Shown here piece after piece: positions 57,431 to 64,000 of a DNA stretch of 64,000 nucleotides (within the stretch, counting starts at the first letter, position 1; each line of letters opens with the position of its first letter). The notes beneath the pieces are model-generated. The model was not told where the DNA came from and ran no database searches. It was given only the letters and a program-made list of their open reading frames with translations. This stretch comes from VFKU01 sp964620045 (lineage in GTDB: Bacteria; Hydrogenedentota; Hydrogenedentia; Hydrogenedentales; GCA-2746185): contig CAZUJL010000011.1 of NCBI GenBank assembly GCA_964620045.1, positions 1-64,000 on the forward strand, given 5' to 3'. A program made the position numbers and the translations under genes.

Positions 57431-57715
57431 ATGTCCAAACCTCGCGTCGAAATCGTCTACTGCACGCAGTGCCGCTGGCTGCTTCGCGCCGCGTGGCTTG
57501 CGCAGGAACTGCTGACCACCTTCGAGCAAGAACTCGGCGAAGTGGCGCTCCAGCCCGGAACGGGCGGCGTCTTCGAGGTCCGCGCGCAAGGCCGGCTCGT
57601 ATGGTCGCGCGTGGCCGACCACGGTTTCCCCGACGCCAAGGAACTCAAGCAGCGCGTGCGCGACGTCATCGCGCCGGAAAAGGACTTGGGGCATAGCGAT
57701 ACGCGGCCATCCTGA
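57431..57715 (+). CDS. Rdx (SelW/SelT-like) thioredoxin-fold protein
   Basis: A 94-residue protein with the family's N-terminal CxxC: RVEIVYCTQCRWLLRAAWLAQELL. The next strand, EVALQPGTGGVFEVRAQGRLVW, and DHGFPDAKELKQRVRD are typical of the Rdx family. Both active positions are cysteine; no selenocysteine is encoded. ATG at 57431 with GAAAGGA upstream. It is divergent from the ABC transporter genes. It probably binds a partner or redox-active thiols, but no partner is known. Confidence 0.88.
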   Translation: MSKPRVEIVYCTQCRWLLRAAWLAQELLTTFEQELGEVALQPGTGGVFEVRAQGRLVWSRVADHGFPDAKELKQRVRDVIAPEKDLGHSDTRPS

Positions 57716-57727
57716 GAAAAGCGACGG

Positions 57728-58636
57728 TTATTGCACCCCTTTGGGGTCCAACTCCGCCACGCGCCGGCGGCAGTCGTCGATCAAATCGATCATGGTGTCG
57801 AAGGACTTCCGCGTCTCGGGATTTTTGAACACAATCCTTCGTTGTTCCGGCTGTACCTTCCAGTCTCCCCAGTCGCCGATCAGGATATCCAGCAACGAGC
57901 CCACGTAACCCGTCATGAGCTGGTGAAGCTTGATGAGTTCGAGAATTTCGGAGTTGTTCCGCGATAGACCTCCGACGAATTCCGTCCGGATCTTGGCGCG
58001 GGCGCTTGTGCCCACACCCCGCTGGATCAACCGCTCGTCGAGCACGGCCTCGATATCGGTAAAGTAGCGCGCGCACTCCTCCGCGGCGCGCTCATGATTC
58101 GCCACGGCTTCCTTGTACGCCTCAAGCTCCTCCCGGGAAGTTATCTGCGTGACAATGTTGATGAGCATTTGCGTGGTGCGATCCGCTGTGCTCATCAGGT
58201 TGTTCACCGACTCGCGGATATCGTCCAAGAGTTCCCGCATTGCGGCGTACGCGCGGCCTTCGTCGATATCGTCGGGTGCCGTCGCATAGGGGTGTCCCGT
58301 CAGATATTTCTCGGTGTAGACAATCGGGTCCCAAGGGCCAATATTGCGGGCCGCGATCACGGCCCGCTCGATGCGCTCGGCGCGGACGTGGGCAACAGAC
58401 CCAATGATCAGGATAATGCCGAGCAGAATCCCGACGCTGTATCCAACCTCCGCGGCGATCTCGCTGCGGTCGCTCACCATCCACGCCGCCCCGCCGAGGA
58501 TCAACGACAGAATGATCACTCCCGCGACCACGGCCGAAAGGAACGCGGCCGAACTGGCCGGCAGGGCGTCGCTGAGCAAAGGCACCACGGCCATCAGCAG
58601 GAGAAACAGGGTCAAGCTGGCGCTTACGATTCGCAT
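57728..58636 (-). CDS. Hypothetical three-helix membrane protein (paralogue of 59025-59711)
   Basis: A 302-residue protein of unknown family. Three transmembrane helices occupy residues 4-95 (SASLTLFLLLMAVVPLL, FLSAVVAGVIILSLILGGAAWMV, VGYSVGILLGIILIIGSVAH). The remaining 200 residues are helical. Its C-terminal part (SREELEAYKEAV..., HQLMTGYVGSLLDILIGDWGDWKV, then KSFDTMIDLIDDCRRRVAELD) resembles that of the shorter gene at 59025 (SREELETALQRL..., LAAHLQGMLKLAIQEWGNWSV), so they are divergent paralogues. It begins just past the apparent original smc terminator. Confidence 0.7.
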   Translation of the reverse strand: MRIVSASLTLFLLLMAVVPLLSDALPASSAAFLSAVVAGVIILSLILGGAAWMVSDRSEIAAEVGYSVGILLGIILIIGSVAHVRAERIERAVIAARNIGPWDPIVYTEKYLTGHPYATAPDDIDEGRAYAAMRELLDDIRESVNNLMSTADRTTQMLINIVTQITSREELEAYKEAVANHERAAEECARYFTDIEAVLDERLIQRGVGTSARAKIRTEFVGGLSRNNSEILELIKLHQLMTGYVGSLLDILIGDWGDWKVQPEQRRIVFKNPETRKSFDTMIDLIDDCRRRVAELDPKGVQ

Positions 58637-58676
58637 GGGGTCGCTCTACGTTTCTACGAATCGTAACAATATACAG

Positions 58677-58712
58677 AAAAGGGGCCAGCGCGTTATCGCG
58701 CTGGCCCCTTTT
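58677..58712 (-). terminator. Rho-independent terminator behind the outer smc tail copy
   Basis: A perfect 16-bp stem, AAAAGGGGCCAGCGCG (58677-58692) with its complement at 58697-58712, and a 4-base loop. On the minus strand it ends in a TTTT run 12 bases after the stop of the duplicated smc tail. Confidence 0.93.
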
Positions 58713-58724
58713 AGACTTCGGTTT

Positions 58725-58897
58725 TTACGCCGCGACCGTGCTACCGCCGCGCACTTCGTCGCCGAAGCGCACCGATACGATTTGCGATACGCCGCGTTCC
58801 TGCTGGGTCACGCCGTACATGCCGGCAGCCTGCGCCATCGTCTGTTTGTTGTGCGTAATCACGACGAACTGGGTGTCGACCGTGAACTCTTCGACCA
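58725..58897 (-). pseudogene. Duplicated 3' end of smc (fragment)
   Basis: These 173 bases repeat the last 173 bases of smc (59763-59935) at a constant offset of 1,038. The block 58753-58892 (140 bases) is identical to 59791-59930. Seven of the eight differences fall in the last nine codons, changing the final residues from GGSHAAA to GGSTVAA; the eighth is at 58893. Similarity stops abruptly at 58897. The fragment has no start of its own; it keeps the smc frame, stop and a strong terminator, so it probably marks the original smc end. Confidence 0.95.
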
Positions 58898-59024
58898 CAC
58901 TATGCAAATGCCGATGTTTACGATTCATCGCACCGGTTACGGTTTTGCGAATAGCACGGACGTTCTCCGCGCGCCTGTTAAAAAAAGTGCGCTTAGGTTG
59001 CAGCGTGCCTCCCGTTACCGATCC
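58898..59024. other. Spacer inside the duplicated unit
   Basis: This stretch lies between the breakpoint of the smc tail fragment and the stop of the neighbouring hypothetical gene. It contains no open frame of note, no hairpin that would terminate transcription, and no recognisable integrase or recombination site. Confidence 0.6.
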
Positions 59025-59711
59025 TCACGGGGCGGCTGCAGCTTCCTCCAGGAGTTTGACCTCTTGGCGTTTCGCAACAACCAACGCTTGGGCTGCTTGT
59101 GCCTTTTCAAACAAAGCTTGGTACTTCGCGTGCATTTCAGAATCCGGGATCATGACTGCGACGTTTTCCCGGTCGACAGACCAATTTCCCCATTCCTGGA
59201 TCGCTAGCTTTAACATGCCCTGAAGGTGTGCCGCAAGATCAAGATTCGCGGCGCAGTATTCATTCACGAGCTGTTGACCTTGGGGATCCTCCTTCGCATG
59301 CCATGCCGCCATTTCTGCCTGGCGGCGAGCGGGACTGATACCGTGCAATTGCATTTCCTGTTCCCAAGATTCACCGGCGGCGTTGTACGCTTGAATGAAA
59401 CGCTGTGTTGCGGCTTCGAAGGTTTCGAGTCGTTGCAACGCCGTTTCGAGTTCCTCGCGTGAATCGGCAATCCCCATGTTCACGTCCGGTTGGGCGACCA
59501 CATCGTTCATGGCCGTCTTCCAATCGGACTTGAGTTGCGCGGCGCGTTTCTCCACTGCTGCAGCGGCAATAGCCACGCGTTCATCGTCGATGTGTGTTTG
59601 CAGGGCTTCGTTAGCATCGCGGGATTGCTTCGCCGCATAGAACCAAAACGCGGCAGCCAATATAACTAGGACCGCAGTAGCGCAATTCGCGATGACATTG
59701 AGGCGTCGCAT
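59025..59711 (-). CDS. Hypothetical single-pass membrane protein carried between smc tail copies
   Basis: A 228-residue protein from ATG 59711 (a GTG at 59729 is an alternative). One N-terminal transmembrane helix (NCATAVLVILAAAFWFYAA) is followed by a long helical, probably coiled-coil, extracytoplasmic domain. The C-terminal part LQGMLKLAIQEWGNWSVDREN matches the paralogue at 57728-58636 in pattern. No family is recognised. The gene lies in the 884 bases between the two smc tail copies, 51 bases after the functional smc stop with no terminator between, so it is probably transcribed with smc. Confidence 0.72.
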   Translation of the reverse strand: MRRLNVIANCATAVLVILAAAFWFYAAKQSRDANEALQTHIDDERVAIAAAAVEKRAAQLKSDWKTAMNDVVAQPDVNMGIADSREELETALQRLETFEAATQRFIQAYNAAGESWEQEMQLHGISPARRQAEMAAWHAKEDPQGQQLVNEYCAANLDLAAHLQGMLKLAIQEWGNWSVDRENVAVMIPDSEMHAKYQALFEKAQAAQALVVAKRQEVKLLEEAAAAP

Positions 59712-59762
59712 ACCGCACCACCATGTCACACGGTCCGTACTAGCGACAAATCCGCTATCGAA

Positions 59763-62700
59763 TTACGCCGCCGCGTGGCTCCCGCCGCGGACTTCGTCGC
59801 CGAAGCGCACCGATACGATTTGCGATACGCCGCGTTCCTGCTGGGTCACGCCGTACATGCCGGCAGCCTGCGCCATCGTCTGTTTGTTGTGCGTAATCAC
59901 GACGAACTGGGTGTCGACCGTGAACTCTTCAACCATCGACACAAAGCGGCCGATGTTCGCGTCGTCCAGCGGGGCGTCCACTTCGTCGAGCACGCAGAAC
60001 GGGCTCGGCTTGGCCTTGAAGATGCCGAACAGCAGCGCGATCGCCGTCATGGCCTGCTCGCCGCCGGACAGCAGCATGATGCTCTGCGGCTTCTTGCCGG
60101 GTGGACGCGCTTCGATCTCGATGCCGCACTCCAGCGGGTCGTTTTCGTCGGTCAGGAACAGGCGCGCCTGGCCGCCGTTGAACAACCGTCGGAAGTAGTT
60201 CTTGAAGTTTTCCGCGACCGCGTTGAAGGTCTCCACGAACATCGCGGTGATGGTCTTGTCGATGCGCTGGATCACGCCGAGCAGCGCTTCGCGCGCCTTG
60301 CGCAGGTCCTGATCCTGCGCCACCAGGAACGCGTGCCGCTCGACGAGCGCCTCGTGTTCCTCGATCGCCATCAGGTTCACCGGGCCGAGCCGTTCCAGAC
60401 GCTCGCGGATATCGGCGACCATCTTTTCGCGCGTCTCCGCGTCGTGCTCGTCCGCGCCGACTTCTTCTTCGGTCAGCGACGCCAATGCCACGTGGTACTC
60501 GTTCAAAATCCGCTCGCGGAAGAATTCCAACTGGCTCTCGTCGTGCCGCAGTTCCATCTCGGTCTTGTGCACGAGCGTCTGCGCCTCGCGCACTTCCTCG
60601 CGCAGCACCTTGAGCGCCTTTTCGATCGTGTCGGATTCATCGAGCACTTCCTGGCGCCGGTTCTCGGCTTCGACCACGCGCGTCCGCGCTTCCTCGCGCG
60701 CTTCGGACAAGGCCTTCGAGCGTTCGAGGTGTTCGGTAATGTCGGTTTCGAGCAGGCCCACCTGCGTGCGGAAGTCTTCGATCGCCTGTGCGCGACGGCC
60801 GGCTTCGCTGCGCGCATGCGCACACTCGCGCTGCACGCGCTGGTGCTCGCGCGCGGTCTCTTCGACCGACTTCGCCAGTTCAGCGATGTGCACGCGCAGG
60901 TCCGCCAGCGCCGCCGCCATCGTGGCGTGCGCCGTGCGCGCTTCGGCCGAGGCCTCCTGCGCCATGGTCAGCGCGCGCTCTAGCGACATTGCTTCCAGTT
61001 CCAGCGCCGCCGCCGCGTCCTGCTGCTGCGTGCGCTGGGTCGTGAAATCGTCGCGGCGCGAGACGAGCACATTGCGCTCGGCCTCGTTGTGTTCGGCGGA
61101 TTTCTCCAACCGGGCGATTTCGCGCGACAGGCGGTCGCGTTCCGCAGCCACTTTGGCCCGGCCCGTGCGCACCGCGTCCATGCGCTGAGTCAGCGCCTCG
61201 CGCAGCTCGGTCTGCGCCGCCAAATGCAACGCCACGTCTTCGTTTTTCCACGCTGCGTGCGCCAGGCGGAATTCCACGTCCGCCAGCGCCGCGTCGAGCC
61301 GCTCGATCTCCGCGCTGCGGCCGAGCAACCCGCGGCTTTCGTTTGCCGCGCGGCCGCCGGTCACCGCGCCCGAGGGCACGATCACCGAACCGTCCGCCGT
61401 CACGAAGGATCGGCGCGGCCGAACTTCGCGCGACAGGCGCAGGGCCTCGTCGAGCGAATCTGTAAGGTACGTGTCGCCCATCAAATAACGCACGATCGCG
61501 CTGTAGCGTTCATCGAAATTGACAAGGCTCAGCAGCGAACGCGCGGGGATGCTCTCGGCGTTTTCCGTCACGGCCGCTTCAATCGCATCGAGCGGCAAGA
61601 ACGTCACGCGGCCGGCTTGTTGTTCCGACAAATAGGCAATCGCGGCCGCGGCATCTTCGCTGCGCTCGACCACGACACAATTCACATACGCGCCCAGCGC
61701 CGCTTCGACCGCGCGCTCGAATTCCGGGGCCGTGCGCACGAGATCGCCGACCGGCCCGATCACGCCGGACGCCGCCGGATGCGCCGTCTGCTTTGCGTGC
61801 ATGATCGCTTTCACGCCCGCCGCGAAACCTTCGTACGAGTCGCGCAGTTCGCGGAAACTCGTCAGACGCGCTTCGACACGGCCGCGCTCTTCGCGCAACC
61901 CTTGCCAAATCGCGCGCGCGGTTTCGCGTTCTTCGCGCAGGCGTTTCTCCGCGATGTTCGCTTCGCTGAGTTCGCTCTCGACACCCGCCAGCGCGGCGGC
62001 TTCCGCCTGCTCGCGCTGCTCGGCATCGGCCAGCGCAGCATTCAACGATTCGCGCTGCCGTGCTTCCTCGGCGAGACGCGTATCGAGCGCCGCGAGCTGT
62101 TCTTCCATGTGCGCGATGTTGACGGTGAGCTTCTCAATCGCCGTCTCGGCGCGCGAGCGCTGGTTCATCGCATCTACTGTCTTACGCCGCGATTCTTCAA
62201 GTCGCGCGTCCGCTTCCTTCACGCGCTCCGACGCCTGCTGCAGCTCGGCCTGGCGCGCGGCGAGCACGGCGTCGATTTCGGCCTGCTCCGCACGCAACGC
62301 CTCGAGCCGCGCGGCCACTTCAGTGCCCTGCGTTTCGAGCGAATTCCCTTGTATTTCCAGAGATTCCCGCTCCGCCGCGGCCTTCTGCTCCTGGTCGCGC
62401 GAGAACGTGATCTGCTGCCGCACGAGCGCCACGTGCCGCTCGATTTTTTCCATCTCCACGTCGATCTCGTGCACCGCTTCGCGCCGCGCGTGGAGGTTGC
62501 GATCCGCTTCGAGTTTCGCGAGGCTGAGTTCTTCGTGCCGCGCCTCGAGCTCGCTCATCTCGGCGTTTTTCTTTTCGTACGTGTCCTGCGCCTGCGCGAA
62601 GCGTTCGTTCAACTCGGCCAATTTCGCGGTGAGGTCGCGCTGCTTGAGCCACGACGCGCGGATTTCCAGCTCGCGCAGTTGCGTGGTGAGTTCGCGGTGC

Positions 62701-63341
62701 CGCAGCGCCGCGTTTACCTGGCGCTTCAGCGATCGCATCTGCCGCTCGACTTCGTGAACGATGTCGCCGAGGCGCAACAGATTTTGATCCGCGCCTTCGA
62801 GTTTGCGCATCGCGATCTTCTTGCGCGTTTTGTATTTGATGATCCCGGCGGCTTCTTCGAACAGGAAGCGGCGGTCTTCCGGCTTCGAGCTGAGCACCAT
62901 GCCGATCTTGCCCTGCCCGATCATCGAGTACGCGTTCGTCCCGATGCCGGTGTCCATGAACAGTTCCTGCACATCGCGCAGGCGGCATGGCGCCTTGTTG
63001 ATCAGGTACTCGCTCTCGCCCGAGCGGTACACGCGGCGGGTGACCTGCACCTCGGCAAATTCGATCGGCAGCGCGCCGTCGGCGTTGTCGAAAGTCAGCG
63101 TCACTTCGGCCATGCCCATGGCCGCGCGCTCTTCGCTGCCGTTAAAAATCACGTCCTGCATATGCGCGCCGCGCAGGCTCTTGGGCTTCTGCTCGCCCAG
63201 CGCCCAGCGCATCGCGTCGAGAATATTGCTCTTCCCGCAGCCGTTCGGCCCCACCACCGCGGTCATGCCCGCGTCGAGGTCCACAATGGTTCGGTCCGCG
63301 AAGGACTTAAAGCCGATCATTTCGATTCGTTTGAAATGCAT
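59763..63341 (-). CDS. smc: Chromosome segregation ATPase SMC
   Basis: A 1,192-residue SMC protein, the usual length. N-terminal head: MHFKRIEMIGFKSFADRT and Walker A GPNGCGKSNILDAMRWALGEQ. Two long coiled coils flank a hinge near residues 525-670 (GVIGPVGDLVRTAPEFERAVEAALG). The C-terminal head has the signature LLSGGEQAMTAIALLF, Walker B FCVLDEVDAPLDDANIGRF and VITHNKQTM. The ATG at 63341 is chosen because it precedes the conserved FKSF; the frame extends upstream to 63476. The 3' end is one copy of a duplicated 173-base tail. The rny gene lies upstream on the same strand. Confidence 0.97.
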   Translation of the reverse strand: MHFKRIEMIGFKSFADRTIVDLDAGMTAVVGPNGCGKSNILDAMRWALGEQKPKSLRGAHMQDVIFNGSEERAAMGMAEVTLTFDNADGALPIEFAEVQVTRRVYRSGESEYLINKAPCRLRDVQELFMDTGIGTNAYSMIGQGKIGMVLSSKPEDRRFLFEEAAGIIKYKTRKKIAMRKLEGADQNLLRLGDIVHEVERQMRSLKRQVNAALRHRELTTQLRELEIRASWLKQRDLTAKLAELNERFAQAQDTYEKKNAEMSELEARHEELSLAKLEADRNLHARREAVHEIDVEMEKIERHVALVRQQITFSRDQEQKAAAERESLEIQGNSLETQGTEVAARLEALRAEQAEIDAVLAARQAELQQASERVKEADARLEESRRKTVDAMNQRSRAETAIEKLTVNIAHMEEQLAALDTRLAEEARQRESLNAALADAEQREQAEAAALAGVESELSEANIAEKRLREERETARAIWQGLREERGRVEARLTSFRELRDSYEGFAAGVKAIMHAKQTAHPAASGVIGPVGDLVRTAPEFERAVEAALGAYVNCVVVERSEDAAAAIAYLSEQQAGRVTFLPLDAIEAAVTENAESIPARSLLSLVNFDERYSAIVRYLMGDTYLTDSLDEALRLSREVRPRRSFVTADGSVIVPSGAVTGGRAANESRGLLGRSAEIERLDAALADVEFRLAHAAWKNEDVALHLAAQTELREALTQRMDAVRTGRAKVAAERDRLSREIARLEKSAEHNEAERNVLVSRRDDFTTQRTQQQDAAAALELEAMSLERALTMAQEASAEARTAHATMAAALADLRVHIAELAKSVEETAREHQRVQRECAHARSEAGRRAQAIEDFRTQVGLLETDITEHLERSKALSEAREEARTRVVEAENRRQEVLDESDTIEKALKVLREEVREAQTLVHKTEMELRHDESQLEFFRERILNEYHVALASLTEEEVGADEHDAETREKMVADIRERLERLGPVNLMAIEEHEALVERHAFLVAQDQDLRKAREALLGVIQRIDKTITAMFVETFNAVAENFKNYFRRLFNGGQARLFLTDENDPLECGIEIEARPPGKKPQSIMLLSGGEQAMTAIALLFGIFKAKPSPFCVLDEVDAPLDDANIGRFVSMVEEFTVDTQFVVITHNKQTMAQAAGMYGVTQQERGVSQIVSVRFGDEVRGGSHAAA

Positions 63342-63517
63342 GGTTTCCCGCCTGAGTTGATGCGCCCGAGATCCCCCAGCACGCGATCGCGCAGCTTCGA
63401 AAAAGCACGGCACAGCCGCCGCGCCAATCGAGGGGTGGGCTTCCGCCCAAAGATACCGCCCCACCGCCCAGCCCATTGTCGGCGCTGGGGTTAGGGAATG
63501 TCAATCGCGAAATAACC

Positions 63518-64000
63518 CTACTTCGCGAGCTCCGAGGACCGCGTTTCGCGCACGACCGTGATCCGGATTTGGCCGGGGTAGGTCACGTCGCTTTCGATCT
63601 TTCGCGCGATGTCCCGCGCGAGCTGTTGCGACTGCGCGTCGTCCACCGAATCCGGCCGGACGACCACCCGCACCTCGCGGCCGGCCTGAATCGCGTAGCT
63701 CTTTTCGACGCCCGGGAAGGCGTCGGCAATTTCCTCAAGCTGCTTGATGCGCTTGATGTAGGTATCCACCGTTTCGCGCCGCGCGCCGGGCCGGGCGGCC
63801 GACAGGGCGTCCGCCGCCTGCACCAGCACGGCAATGACGGAATTTTGGGGCATTTCGTTGTGGTGTGCGCCCACGGCATTCGCGATCAGCTCGGATTCGC
63901 CATATTTTTTGCACAAATCGTAGCCCAGCACCGCGTGGGAGCCTTCGACTTCGTGGGTCAGCGCCTTGCCCATGTCGTGGATCAGGGCCGCGCGCTTGGC
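63518..64000 (-). CDS. rny: Ribonuclease Y (3' part)
   Basis: The C-terminal 160 residues of RNase Y; the gene continues beyond the window. The visible part begins AKRAALIHDMGKALTHEVEGSH, containing the HD catalytic pair, then NAVGAHHNEM, QAADALSAARPGARRET and the C-terminal EVRVVVRPD...DVTYPGQIRITVVRE. RNase Y is a membrane-linked endonuclease that starts mRNA decay. It lies 176 bases upstream of smc on the same strand; that gap includes a small GTGGGC/GCCCA hairpin but no clear terminator. Confidence 0.96.
   Translation of the reverse strand, partial: AKRAALIHDMGKALTHEVEGSHAVLGYDLCKKYGESELIANAVGAHHNEMPQNSVIAVLVQAADALSAARPGARRETVDTYIKRIKQLEEIADAFPGVEKSYAIQAGREVRVVVRPDSVDDAQSQQLARDIARKIESDVTYPGQIRITVVRETRSSELAK

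Noticed and set aside
57431..57715. Selenocysteine in the SelW/SelT-like protein
   Set aside because: The active site reads CTQC with ordinary cysteine codons and no in-frame TGA.
61089..63494. An 801-codon plus-strand frame opposite smc
   Set aside because: It is antisense to a fully conserved SMC; its translation is repetitive R/H/F/L-rich, as expected from the complement of GC-rich coding DNA.

Overview
The window is GC-rich bacterial chromosome, densely packed with genes on both strands. The visible mix is a full set of core bacterial genes, several secreted sulfatases, a DUF1559-type pilin-like protein, a Tat-exported Gfo/Idh/MocA oxidoreductase and heme-c/copper monooxygenase-like proteins. 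That mix resembles Planctomycetota, Verrucomicrobiota, Lentisphaerota or Hydrogenedentota genomes. This is an inference from gene content; no 16S rRNA gene is present to settle it. No CRISPR array, prophage or transposase was found.

Layout. Bases 1-12200 are a mostly co-directional housekeeping block: the 3' end of rpoC with a strong terminator, a SurA-type chaperone, enolase, an FtsB/DivIC-like protein, PhoH, a 7TM-HD phosphodiesterase, YbeY, two CorC/HlyC-type proteins and a DUF502 membrane protein. Bases 12200-26400 hold a pilin-like protein, a Nudix hydrolase, acetyl-CoA synthetase, a flavin amine oxidase, a LemA/M48 protease group with a repeat-rich spacer, a metallophosphoesterase, a parvulin and an M23 peptidase. 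Bases 26400-38950 form an accessory catabolic or secretory region: a palindromic repeat element, tRNA-Val, a beta-propeller phosphoesterase, three sulfatases, a CocE-like hydrolase broken by an 11-bp tandem duplication, an AhpD-like protein, an SRPBCC protein, an SDR and a cytochrome-c/copper monooxygenase-like protein.

Bases 39000-40310 are an AT-richer island with one orphan zinc-ribbon-like protein. Bases 40300-49760 contain tRNA-Arg, a TIGR02757 protein, ispE joined to a degenerate GH36-like protein, two overlapping membrane-associated dynamin-like GTPase genes, a PpiD-like foldase and tRNA-Ala. Bases 49770-57720 hold an ArnT/GT39-like transferase, a family III CoA-transferase, a second heme-c/copper protein, a two-gene ABC exporter and an Rdx-family thioredoxin-like protein. 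The end of the window holds smc and the 3' part of rny on the minus strand.

The most unusual structure is at the smc 3' end. The last 173 bp of smc are present twice, exactly 1,038 bp apart. The outer copy keeps the apparent original terminator. The inserted segment carries a membrane protein that resembles the next gene beyond the terminator. This looks like a tandem duplication, or a small element that entered smc and rebuilt its 3' end.
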